Shown here in pieces: positions 1 to 11,283 of a stretch of 64,000 nucleotides of DNA (its first letter is position 1; every line of letters starts with the position of its first letter). Source of the stretch: Clarireedia homoeocarpa (lineage: Eukaryota > Ascomycota > Leotiomycetes > Helotiales > Rutstroemiaceae). The translations under genes were made by a program, and so were the position numbers. The stretch spans positions 1-64,000 of the forward strand of contig LNKV01000050.1 of assembly GCA_001465935.1 (NCBI GenBank). The letters are read 5' to 3'. The notes under the pieces are model-generated. The model saw only the letters and a program-made list of their open reading frames with translations, searched no databases and was not told the origin of the DNA.

Positions 1-62
1 TGTGCTATGTGCTATGTGCTATGTGCTATGTGCTATGTGCTATGTGCTATGTGCTATGTGCT
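1..62. repeat. Heptanucleotide microsatellite (GCTATGT)n
   Basis: About 8.5 uninterrupted copies of a 7-bp unit (GCTATGT) begin at the first base of the window, so the array may extend further left. The open frame across it is only the repeat translated and is not a gene. Confidence 0.95.
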
Positions 63-2631
63 GTGTTGTGACTGGCATCTCCCATTGCATTATCTACGAC
101 TTGCCTGGACTCATTTCCAGTTCCCGTTGTACCTCATCAATAACCAACCTTCGGACGCTTTTAACCCTTAACCCCAAGATACGCACCGATTTTATCCCGT
201 AGTAGTGGACTGGCCGGGCATAACTGGATCTTGGGAACTTGGAGGTTGTCCGACATCCCAAGAGCTTACTTCAGTGCAGCCCCTTTGAGACTTCCCTTTG
301 AGACTTTTACTTTTATTGGGAGACCTCAAACTCGATCGAGAGAAAATAAATAGCAAGAAAGCCCAGGATCTGGGATAGACCAATGATGTACTTCCGTAAC
401 CCCATATCCGATGTGCCAAGGATTCATGTTCCAAGGTTGTGTGTGCCGATGCCGCCGACTCGTGCTTTGGATCAAAATGTTCAAAGCTTCCAGCTTCCAG
501 CTTCCAGCTCCCAAGCTTCCAAGCTATTTCCACCTCCCATGAGTCAAGCTGTTGTTGGTCAAACGGGGTGGTCTATTCCCTTCCATCTGCCTTCCTCCCT
601 TTCCCTATTGAACATATCCCTCCGTTGAGTCCCATCTCTGGTGCGGGGAATGATAATCATATCATGATTACTGAGCCAGGGAGTTGGCCATTATTGTCTT
701 GAATCGATTATTCATTATTTCACTACTCATTTGGTCCCATTTTGGATCGGGATCTCTTACGCCATTGGTAGCACGGAACACATCGTACCGCATGCTTCGT
801 ACAGTAGAGCCGATGATGATTTTCCATGTGTCACCTACTTCTGGGACTTGGAGCACTCGCTTGACACGGACATGAATCCTGCTGCAATCCTGCCGCAAAT
901 TCTTGCGAGAGTTCGGGTCTTTCTGAGCTACCATCGGCATTCCATTACCAAAAATTTCGTCCTGAGACAGAAAATTCCCGCAATATTACCTAAAGTCCAA
1001 GCAGCCTTTGAAAAGCCTTTGGAAAGCTTTTGAAAGGCTTCAGAGAAGTCCCTTCCGAAAGAGGAGTCTGGGTTTATGTACAGTACGGCTATGATCTCGA
1101 AGCAATGGAATACAGTTCTGCTGTATGCAGATAATCTTGTCAATTTCTTACTTGCTTCTGCTTGAAAGCCAAACGGGAGCCATCGAATAAGGCAGTTGGA
1201 TTACCACCTAACCTTACTGTATTCATATCGGTCACCGGACGGATGTCCAAGTGGACCACCAGACACAGCACCGGCACCAGCACCTCCTCCAATGCTGACC
1301 ACCGACTCGTGCCCAAAGGTAAGAAGTTCGGTACGGGTAAGTAGGAAATTTTTACGGAGGTTTTTGATCCCTTAAGTAAGGCGTGTCATGCACGTTGCAT
1401 TTACCTGGGTATGGGATAAAGGATCGGATTCCTCAAACTGGATGCATGCCAAAAATGATAGCGAAAAAGCCGTCAGCAGGAGTTGGCGGGTGAGTTTAAG
1501 AGAAAAGATTAATGTGTCGGCCATTGCATTTCTGTCAATAACAATCGTAGGTTCGAAATGCACTGAATGCATTAGGTGAATTACATACGACCAATTGGCC
1601 TGGGAGGAAGAGATGAGGGCAACCAAGACAGCGGTTGGATGTCAGTCTGCTGTAGGTTTTCGGTAGCCCCAATAAATCCCATGCAACAGTACACTCAAGG
1701 TCTTTGTTGAACGAACCACATCTGCAGCCATCCGTCTCATGCTTTATAGCTCCGACAAATATCAATATCAAAAGGGTTGTATAAGTTAAGGATTTCCGTC
1801 CTCTCCCCCTTTGGAAGTGCTACGAATACACTCTCAACAAAGAAGTACATGCTCCGCCGCCATACCATGCGCTGTGATACTGGTATATCAAGTATCCTGA
1901 TAAGAGAAGGAGGTAGCAGGTAGCAGGTAGCAGGTAGCAGGTAGCAGGTAGCAGGCTCGGCAGGTAGCATTAACAGCAAACGAGGGGCGGGAACATGATC
2001 GGTCGACAGGCCTCCGTCAGCACAGCCACAGCTTTCAAGCCACAACTGCTAAGCCACACGCTGCGATTGCATTACAGCCCCGCAGATCGATACGATAAAG
2101 TGGGAGCTTCAAAGCTTTTATCGCACAAGTATGGCGTGAAGACTTAGACTTAGGACAGAAACTCGCACGGTAATTCTGTATCGGATTTTCCCAAGCAAAA
2201 AATAAAACTGGATTGATCTATTGATCTTCTGATCTCCTGATTATCCTTAGCCACATCTAGACAGAATGTTTTCTCCTTCTTTCCTTGGAGGAGCGAGGTG
2301 GCGCAACTGTAAACGCCCAGCGTCCACGGGGTTTTGCTATCTCCATACGTCATTGGCTCTTCACGATCCAACTTGCTTGTTGGGTCTGAGGCGCATAACC
2401 GCCCGCCCTCATTTGATATGGTCAGGGTGATTCTTGACAAAACAGCATCTGTGACAGCGCTTGAAAGCTTCATCTTCTTTTTCTATTCCACGTCTTTTAA
2501 TCAAATACCCGCCCCCCCCCCCGCGCAAGCTCTACGCATTCGCACATTTTCCCTTACAAGCAACCGATAACTGATCCTTCGACGATTCTATAAACGGCAC
2601 TGCTATTTTTCATATTCATAGCTTCACCAAC
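63..2631. other. Intergenic region, no supported gene
   Basis: I see only short open frames without domains, codon structure or credible splice chains. It contains a second heptamer array (1911-1970), a run of 11 C at 2512-2522, and the promoter side of the gene starting at 2632. Confidence 0.6.
1911..1970. repeat. Heptanucleotide microsatellite (AGGTAGC)n
   Basis: Six contiguous copies of AGGTAGC, a short interruption, then one more copy. The unit differs in sequence from the heptamer at 1-62 but has the same length. Confidence 0.95.
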
Positions 2632-4344
2632 ATGGCGTCAGGGCATAATGTAAGAACTACCAACGGGCCTTGTTTACACAGCGCTTCGCAGATGCTGACG
2701 TCTCTTGCAGGATCCCAAGCTTCTCTACGCGATCAATGGCATCAATGCCTATCACATCGAAAATGGCAAAGAAGAGTCACTCACGCCTAATGGACCGCAA
2801 ACCCTCTCACTTTTGATGGTACCCACATCATCTCCCTTTTCGGGACTCTCCAACGCGGATCCGCAGTCTCAAGCACCAGAGGAAGACTTCTACCTTCATC
2901 TTCATCTACCCCCGGAGCTCGACCTACCCTTGCCTGCGACAACACAAATTTACCATCAGCCGCCATGCAGTTACCTCATACCGCGATGGGATATGGGTCC
3001 GGACAGCGGGGTCTTCACGAGGATAGAATTTCCTATTGTAGGAGGTGCGAAAATTAGTCAAGAAGACGTCGATACTTTCGAGACCATTCTCGCTCAATGC
3101 ACTGCATTCTTGGAGCGTGCCCCACCTCCACAATCGTCTCGTACGCAGAAGCCAAAGGCAAAGGCTGGAGGAGAAACTTTACCACCGTATAACCCATCAG
3201 ATTTTGCTCCTGGAGAAGGTTATGTTTCCGGAAGTGCGTCATCTCATGTAGGCGGTCAAATTGTTCTTGTTGATGAGGAGAATGGCAGCATCGTTGGAGA
3301 GCTTGGTGAAGGATTCAAAGTGGTGGAGGATAGTAAAATGAAGCCTGGATCAAAAGGTATGCAATGATGATAGATCACACTCGTCACGTTTCTAACCTAT
3401 TCGCAGATCCGGTTGAAATCACACTTCCTCAAGACGGTTCTCAAAACATTGGAGTTGCACCAGCTTCACCTCAGTACCTCGAAATGGCTATGCATCCTGC
3501 ATATAAAAATTCTACACTTGTTTCGAAGGCAGCAATGGCTTCACGCTTGATCGTCACAACATCAAGCTACGTCTCCAAAACCCTCCAAAGTCAAGCCGAC
3601 AACTTCACTCAAAAGTCCGCACCTACTACCAAACCCATGACATTCACCCCTACTACACATGCACGCATCCGCAGAGTACACACATTTTCCGAAGGCGCCG
3701 CAGGACTCAGTGCCAAAACCGTAGGCCAAGTAACCAAATACGCGCAAAACATAGGCGCAACTCTCGCCAAGCGTAGCCAAAGCCAACGAGCCCACAGAGG
3801 TATCGGTCCCGACGGCAAACCTGTCGACGACTATAAACCCGGTCTTCTGAACAAGAGTATGATGGCTTTCTCCACCATCGCAGACGGCATTGACCAAGCC
3901 GGACGCAATCTCCTCGCTTCCACATCCACCGCCGCAACCACTGTCGTCGAACACAAATACGGCCCCGAAGCAGGCGATATCTCCCGCAGTATTGGGGGCG
4001 GCGTCAAGAATGTTGGACTCGTGTATATCGATGCAACGGGTGTCTCGCGCAGAGCAATTGTGAAATCTGTTGCTAAAGGTATGGTGGTGGGAAAGGTTCG
4101 CGGTGGCGGCGATCTCGTTGTGGGGGGTGGCGATGGCGGAGTTGATACGGTGAGTCCGCAGTCCGGTTCGGGCTCTGTGACGCCGCGTCGTAAGAATGAG
4201 AAGGATGCGATGATGACGGGGGGGAGTGGGAGGGTGAGTCCGGAACTGCTAAGTTTTGGGAGGGGTGCGGGGTCTTCTGCTGTGGGTGTTGGGGAGTCTT
4301 TAGAGGGGCAGAAGGTGGGAGGGAATGTGAAACGTCGATTATGA
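2632..4344 (+). CDS. Senescence/spartin-domain protein
   Basis: Three exons: 2632-2649, 2711-3356 and 3407-4344, giving 533 aa. The first exon codes only six residues (MASGHN) and ends at a GTAAGA donor; the second intron has a GTATGC donor and a TTCGCAG acceptor, and the frame stays open across both. The N-terminal half (from DPKLLYAINGINAYHIE) resembles fungal spartin-like proteins. The middle is rich in Ala, Gly and Ser (about residues 240-430) as in the senescence/spartin-associated C-terminal domain. The last 80 residues are low-complexity Gly/Ser. In animals spartin acts at lipid droplets and endosomes; the fungal role is poorly known. No signal peptide is seen. The family call is good; the cellular role is inferred. 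Confidence 0.8.
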
Positions 4345-4833
4345 TGATGGTTGAGGAGCATAAAAGGCGGGGTAAAGGGGAGGTAAAATAGAAGGGATGG
4401 GAGGATGGATGATGTGGAGTGGCGGCGTATACACTTTTGGGTGGATGGATGGATGGATGTATGGCTGGCGTTTTTTAGTGATACGATATACTATGCTATG
4501 ATATGATATGATACGATATGCTATGATATGATATGCTATGATATGATATGAATCGACGAGGTTGTTCGATGACAGTGGGTGATAACTATGAATACTATTG
4601 CAACATCTCTTCTCGCTACCATGAGCATATAATCTTTTTGTTTATTTATTTTTATTCCCAAGCACCCAACCCAGCCCGCACCTAACAACCATTCATTCAT
4701 TCATTCATTCATTGTACACATACATGAATGTGTGTGTATAGTCAACCAATCAATCAATCGAATCCCCTCTCGTCTCTCCCCCCTTTTCCTTTCCCTATCC
4801 CTATCCCTTCCCCCTCTCTACCTATTCTATCTT

Positions 4834-4882
<49 letters not shown>

Positions 4883-5155
4883 AGAGGTATAAGGTATAAA
4901 GTACACACACACACACACAGTCTTGCATAATAACCCACCCACTCAAACCACCATTTCATTTCAATTATCCAACTCGATGAGTTAAGTTAAGTTAAGTTAA
5001 GTTAAGATACTTGTTTATTTATCTATCTATCTGTCTATTATTCAACGTTATCTATCTATCTATTGGGTTCTATGTATATATATATACTATTGCTTGCTGG
5101 AGTTGGAGTTGGAGTTGGAGTTTGGGTGTAACTTACTTTATAGAGAGAGATACGG

Positions 5156-5187
<32 letters not shown>

Positions 5188-6583
5188 TAAAACCGGATTG
5201 ATATATTGATATATGCATGCTGCTGCTGATGGGGATATAGTATAGTATAATATGATATGATATAATTGTAGTTATTATAGCCATCTATTTACAACTTGAT
5301 GAATCGCAACTATAACCGTAACTGAGGACAGCTGTAAATATATATATATATATAAGTAAAGCAAAAGCAAAAGCAAAAGCAAAAGCAAAAGCAAAAGCAA
5401 AAGCAAAAGCAAAAGAATCTTACTACCTAGCTAGCTAGCTAAGCTAAGCTTGGCTTCGAAATAATACTTGCTGTTCTTTCTGATTCTATTCTGATTCTAT
5501 TCTGATGGAATGAATGAATGAATGGATACTGAGTGGTATTGGGATTGGGATTGGGATTGGGATTAGTGCTGTATATATATATATGTGTGTGTGTGTAGGA
5601 TATATATACAGTCTTAGAAAGGGGAGAGAGATAGAGGGGAGGGGAGAGGAGAGGGAGAGATGTTCTTGTGGTGGTGGTGATCTTTTTGGAATATAGTTGG
5701 GAATGAGGGGATAAGGGGGGAAAGGGGGTAGGTAAGAAGGAAGAGAAGAGAAGAGAAGAGAAGAGGAGAGGAGAGGCAAGAGGAAGAGTAGGATAAGATA
5801 GACTTAAAGAAGAGGAGAAAGAAGGATAGGAGAGAGGAGGAGGAACAGGTAGTGTAAGAAATGTACAATCATCTGCTTGCCTTTACGTTTCATCACGCTT
5901 CGTTGAACCATAAATAGAGTGTATAGGAGACAAGAGTAAAGATCATATATCATTTATCATTAAAATCCGATCCCGTCCAATCCATCAAATAGACAGAGAA
6001 AGAAGGAGAAAGAGAGAACTAAATGTATAGATGTAAAGACAAGACCTAAATATATAGATGAAAAGATAAAAACTTAAATATAGAAATGAAAAGACAAGAG
6101 AAGAGTATATAAGTAATACACAAGAAAAAATAACGCCTTTTATAAGATAGTCCTAATATGATGATATTCGATAAATATTCATCATCCATAGGTATCTCTT
6201 CCCCTAAAACGCCTAATGTGTGTGTGGTCCCATTCCATATGTATTCAATCCCATCCAACCCCCCAAACCCAAAGATCCAGTCCAGGCCAATCCAAATACA
6301 TAGATACATATGCTACCTTATCCAATCCATTCCTTTCCATGTCATCTAATATTTCCATCCCTTCCCTGCACAGTAAAGTAGGTTCTGTGTTCCCAAAATG
6401 CTATCCAAAAAACCAAAAAATAAATAAACAAAAAATAAATAAAACGTAATATGCCACCCAGCATCCTAACAACATCCATATGTGTTAAAAGTTAAAAGAT
6501 AAAAGTAAGAAAAGATCGTATGTGTCCTGTGAACCAAACAAATAATCTGTCGATATCAAAAGGTATATTCATTGTCCCAAAGC
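4345..6583. repeat. Microsatellite-dense intergenic belt
   Basis: No gene is supported in this 2.2-kb stretch between two converging genes. It is a chain of simple repeats: GATG tetramers (4439-4462), a TATGA-type pentamer mosaic (4481-4551), ATTC (4691-4713), TC (4837-4879), AC (4903-4919), TTAAG pentamers (4981-5006), TATC-type (5016-5065), TTGGAG hexamers (about 5097-5123), GA (5155-5183), AAAAGC hexamers (5358-5415), CTAG (5427-5445), GGGATT hexamers (5535-5564) and an imperfect polypurine GA tract (about 5615-5850). The first part may be 3' UTR of the upstream gene. Translations such as runs of Arg-Glu are artefacts of these repeats. Confidence 0.9.
5358..5415. repeat. Hexanucleotide microsatellite (AAAAGC)n
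   Basis: Nine to ten near-perfect copies of AAAAGC, the longest hexamer array in the belt. Confidence 0.95.
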
Positions 6584-8062
6584 TCATTGGGTACCAGCAG
6601 GCTGAGAATATCTCAAGGGAGATTGCCTCTGCATGTCTTTCGACTTGGTTGAACCTCCCGAGTTTCTTCGCTTGAACATGTGTTCGACCATGGCTCTGGG
6701 TCCCACAAACTCCATGTCCATCTTGAGTGGGGTGAGGGGAACACCCACTTGATGGATGCGTTGAACTTTGGGGTGGAAGTGACGCTTAATACTGTCGTCG
6801 ACGAGCGCAATGAGTCCAGTCGATATGATGACACTAGAAGGAAAAAAAGGTGTTAGGGATGTTTTTCGAAGGTTAATGTACGACGAATTGGTTGTAACTT
6901 ACTCAGCAACATCAGTGTCGGCCTTCAAAACGTTTGGATCACTGATCCACATTTGACATGGAGGAACCCATGAACCCGCAGCTTCCTCAGAGTGGATTTG
7001 AGAAGGCGATCTTAATTCGGGAACAATGTGGGCCACAGCAGGACCCCAATTATTCTTGAATAGATGATAGGAAACTGCTTTGCCCTCTCCATCCTTTTCC
7101 GTGACTCGCTTCCAGGTGTAGGAATGACCCCAATATTCGAACTCATATCGCTTCGCAGATTTAGCTCCCCGGCGTTTGACTTCAATTTGTGCATAGTTTG
7201 AGAACTCAAGTTTGGTGGTGTTGGTAGGTATCATTGCAGCGGCAGCAGCTTTCTTCTCGGTCATGAAATCCTCAAACTCGTCATCAGAGTCTTCGTTGGA
7301 TACATATCCGCTATCTTGTCTCTTGATTCCGACAATGGAACTCGCACCGTTTGCATTCGTGGAGATGGTGCGCTTGAAATCCGGCTTGCAAATGCTAGCA
7401 AAGGCATTGCTGACTGATCTTGTCAGAGCAGCAGGTCGTCGCTCTGCAGCAGGTTTGGCGTATTTTCTACTCGAGTGGCAGACTTCCCGACCGCTTGAGC
7501 GTTCATATCTTCGAAGACTGAATTCGCGTTTCTTGAGATCATGCATGCGCAAGTGGAAAAGCTGAACCACTTCTCTATTCCGACCATATCCAGTCTCGGT
7601 GTCAACGCGGAGGTTCATGTTCCCATCATACGAAGTATCATCATGACGAATCAATAGGCGTTTACTCGAGGGGAAGAAGTGAGCAAAATCGTGAGACGTC
7701 GAGGGTCTTAAGTTGCTCTCCACCACCTCCTTGTATTCGGGTACTTCATATTCTGGATCGTATGATTCTGGCTCTTCGAAGAGGTCTTCCTGGGAAGCGG
7801 AAGTTGAGGCATAGGTATCTTGGGATGATCGCGGGTAGTATGTTGTGGCGGGAGAGATGTCCTCATAAGGTACGAAATCCAGCGCATTCTTTTGATAGTA
7901 GTAGGATCGGTCGAAATGGCTCTGGTGGATTGAGGGTCTGGTGTTGCTGTAGACTGAGGTAGGAGCTGTGCTTTGAGAATCTCGAGACGATTCATCGCTC
8001 TGCCGGGATTCCCTGCTATACATATGCATGTCGGTATTGTGTCTTCGCATATAGTCGGGCAT
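6584..8062 (-). CDS. Conserved fungal protein of unknown function, possibly tubby-C-like
   Basis: Two exons on the minus strand, 8062-6903 and 6833-6584, give 469 aa. The intron has a GTAAGT donor and a CTTCTAG acceptor, and the frame continues through an Asp codon into a 83-residue tail ending RYSQPAGTQ. The first 150 residues are disordered and rich in Ser, Tyr and Asp. A folded region follows (about 285-425) with EFSNYAQIEVKRRG, RYEFEYWGHSYTWKR and then VIISTGLIALVDDSIKRHFH after the splice. Such beta-rich Trp/Tyr patterns occur in fungal proteins annotated as tubby C-terminal-like, but I only suspect this. No signal peptide or membrane segment. The stop at 6584 was found after splicing; the unspliced frame would end just inside the intron. 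Confidence 0.75.
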
Positions 8063-9239
8063 CTTGAAGGTGTTTGCTGCAGCGCTTAAGAGTAGCGTGA
8101 AGGTAGTAGGTTTGATGAGGGGTTGTGGATAAGAGGTGGTTTTGAGGTTGGAGGGGTATGAGAGAATATATTTGTGCGTTATGCAAGAAGTTGGTATAAA
8201 ACGAATAAGTGTATAAATAAATGGCGTGTGACAGTTGAGGCTTTTTTGTTTTTTGGTTTTTTTTTTTCAAGGTATCGAGCAAAAGGAATTACTTATTGAC
8301 GGCCGACTCCGGTACTCGCTCTTAGCATGACGGTTTGTAACCTGGATTTCAAGTGGTACTGGTACATCAACGTGGGATGTCGGAATGTCAGACTGATCTG
8401 GCATGAATAGGATCAAGGATGTGTGTGATTGTGGATTAATAAGTTGTGTCCCTGGAAGTATGGGTAGTATGGATCCAAAAAGATGGGCTTTTTGGCTTGT
8501 TGTTCGGTCTCTCCTTACAGCTCAGAAGGGGTTGTGTATGGGATATGGGTATGAAGGTATGAAGAGGAGGAGGACGAGGAGGCCTTTTGACGACGATGAT
8601 TCGAGAGGCACACTAACAGCAAGGATTTCTGATACCTGATATCTGGGCCCTGGGTCCTCTGGCTGACTTTTCTGTACGTGGACGATCTTTCTTCGTACCT
8701 GATGATTCCGAATTATTGTGGAGTGATGGAGTGATGGACGACAGTGGATATCAAGCGTGGATATCAAGCGTGGAAAGGTGGAATGGTGGAAAGACCGGAA
8801 GTGGAGATGGTTTTTCTTGTTCTTAATTCAGGATTTATGATTTTATGGGGGCGGGCTCTGGCGGTAGTCTGGCCGTAGTCTGGCCAGGAGAGGAGCACAT
8901 TATACATGATTGATTCGGAGTTATACACTGGGCATTCTTTCTTACTCATCCCTCACCCTCCTTTTGCCTCATGAATCCCATGCCCTCGCATCCCCTCTCA
9001 TCCCCTCGCATCATGGTAAGTGGTTGGTTGATATCATCATATAAGTGGTTGGTTGTTCTCTTTATCCAGTAGAAATGGCGCTGCAGGGAAACAGCACCCG
9101 CAAGAGCAAGGAATAGAGCACGTTCTCCAGGATGCCCGGAGCGCCCACAGTGTGCCCAGAATGCCCGGAACTGGCAGCGTCTTCCCTAGATGCGCCGATG
9201 GTGCAAAGTAACGCCATAGGATGGGACAAAAGCCAGTAC

Positions 9240-9410
9240 CAGTACTTTGCAGTACTTTGTAGTACATTGTACTGTACATTGTACATTCATTGTACATTCA
9301 TTGTACATTGTACATTGTACATCGTACATCATACATCGTACATCACACATCTCACACATACATACATACATACACACATACACACATCTCACACATACAC
9401 ACACAGGAAA
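9240..9410. repeat. Compound TTGTACA / CATACA repeat tract
   Basis: Imperfect repetition of GTACATT and TTGTACATTCA units passes into CATACAT and CACATACA units over about 170 bp. Because TTGTACAA-type units are nearly self-complementary, the tract yields open frames on both strands with repetitive Tyr, Ile, His, Cys and Thr content; I regard these as non-coding. Confidence 0.85.
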
Positions 9411-9719
9411 AGGGAATGATTTGCGACATGTTCCGGTGCAAGTCAACGACTTTCCTTCAGTTGTGCTCCTTTGAGCGCGATGAAACGGTACCTCTGGACA
9501 GCAAATGCAGCGAGATAACGGAGACTGTTCTGGAGTCTTCGAGATTTGTCTTACGCCTGCTTCTTCCCCACTCATTTTGGTGCTCATCTGCCTTCCCACC
9601 GCCAATTTCTCCGTGATATCCAGCGCACGATGACATCTACCCTATGACAGATTCCAACAGTTACGTTTATATGATTCAAATGGCATGGGTAGCTGACAAT
9701 TAATTCCCTACGTATGTAT

Positions 9720-9840
9720 TGTACGTATGTAGAAACATACATTACATGGAGACATGGAGACATAGAAACATACATTACATGGAAACATGGAGACATGGAG
9801 ACATAGAGACATAGAGACATAGAAACATACATACTTTCTA
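9720..9840. repeat. ACATGGAGACATAGA-type tandem tract
   Basis: Roughly ten imperfect copies of an 8-10 bp unit (GAGACATA / GAAACATAC) with higher-order repetition of a block that includes ATACATTACATGGA. Confidence 0.85.
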
Positions 9841-9946
9841 ACTTATGTACATGTGCAGTCCAAGTACAGTCCAAGTACAGTACGTAGACTTACTTTGTTT
9901 GCCCTGCATACTACCATCATCATCCATATGACCCTTACTGTACCAG

Positions 9947-9980
9947 TGCGAGGTGCGAGGTGCGAGGTGCGAGGTGCGAC
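9947..9980. repeat. Heptanucleotide microsatellite (GCGAGGT)n
   Basis: Between four and five copies of GCGAGGT. Confidence 0.95.
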
Positions 9981-10240
9981 CCTTCCCACCGACACCCACA
10001 CCGCGCCATCGGCCTCGCAGCTGGAAAACAATATTGATTGATGCCTCTGCCACTTCTCGCTTGTTGACAATTCGGGCTACACAACTCCGTCCCTCGATTT
10101 CCGCTCGATTTGGACTCCATGAACCCATAAACCCATGAACCCATGAATCCCTCAAGTTACATAGCCTCAGATGCGGCCCTACTTTCCGTTCGCATTCCCC
10201 TCCACTGCATGACAATTTACTTGGCCGCAAGGCTTTGGGT

Positions 10241-10300
10241 AGACTTGTGTGGACTTGTGTGGACTTGTGTAGGCGTGTGTAGGCGTGTGTAGGCGTGTGT
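10241..10300. repeat. Decanucleotide repeat with two variant blocks
   Basis: Six head-to-tail 10-bp units: three of the (A/G)GACTTGTGT form followed by three of the AGGCGTGTGT form, with no intervening bases. Confidence 0.95.
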
Positions 10301-10520
10301 ACGAAAAGTAAGGTAGACGTTACGAGCAATTCTGCCTGTCATGGCCAAAAATATAATATTCCATACCCAAACCAAGCGCGTATACCGTGTCAATTCTCTT
10401 ATCCAACCATTCGCTGGGTCATCTGGGAGCAAAGCCTCACACACGAATAGCAAATATTTGCAGCTGAGTTTGCTGATTTTGGCATCCGAGGAGGCTTGGG
10501 ATCGGGAGATGGTTCTGCTA

Positions 10521-10556
10521 GCCAACAGCCAACAGCCAACAGCCAACAGCCAGCAG
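10521..10556. repeat. Heptanucleotide microsatellite (AACAGCC)n
   Basis: Four perfect copies of the 7-bp unit and a decayed fifth. Confidence 0.95.
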
Positions 10557-11253
10557 CCACAGCCAATGTGATCCCACTGCCTCTCCATCAAATAATTGGA
10601 TGAAGCACTCGACTTCTCGCGCCGCTTCATGCATGGCCAGTCACCCCACTAATCCTCTTTGTCTCCCGATCACACACTCATAGCTCAAGGGGAAAAAAAA
10701 AAACCGTTTGTCTTTCCCAATCATGCGTCTCAGGCTTAGATAGCAGGCAGCTTCTCGCATGTCATACTTTTTACTTATACAGCCCGGAAGGGTGGAAATC
10801 GTTGCGCACCATTTCATTCTATTCGTCTCAGCAACACGAATGATTGACTAGCAAGTTGGGCACGAGGCAAGCAAAAGTCTCGGGCTCGGGGGCCAGCGGT
10901 CGAGACCTCGACCTTTTATTTCGGATCGCCTTGTCTATCAAAGCTGTACGAAGTATCAACGTATCAAAAGGGGCGCAATGTTCAAGTGCACGAATCAAAG
11001 AAAAAGTTGCTTAAAGTTGCTTCTATTCAAAGGTTGATATCAGGCTAGCAATGCGTGCCATGCAAGTGTGGCAGACTACCATTCGCGCTTTAGCACCATG
11101 CCATCGTTCCTTCCCGCCCTCTCAACACGTGCGATCTGCGGCCGTGGACTGCATCTAGAGCCTTCACGATCGTGTATACTTCTGCCCGATGTATGGGCAA
11201 CCATCCCATCGCTTGCCTCGGATAATCGCTTTTTGGCATTTTTCAAACTTTAC

Positions 11254-11283
11254 AACACGCAACAACACGCAACAACACGCATG
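11254..11283. repeat. Nonanucleotide repeat (ACAACACGC)n
   Basis: Three perfect copies of a 9-bp unit. Confidence 0.9.

Noticed and set aside
192..1143. Several overlapping frames of 60-113 codons
   Set aside because: They overlap each other on both strands, show no domain or splice context, and the region is compositionally ordinary intergenic DNA.
5535..5564. GGGATT hexamers as an interstitial telomere
   Set aside because: The filamentous-fungal telomere repeat is TTAGGG; this unit differs and is one of many simple repeats in the belt.
9186..9605. 139-codon minus-strand frame with Cys/Val/Tyr-rich repeats
   Set aside because: It translates the TTGTACA/CATACA repeat tract; the apparent Cys-rich motif is an artefact of the repeat.
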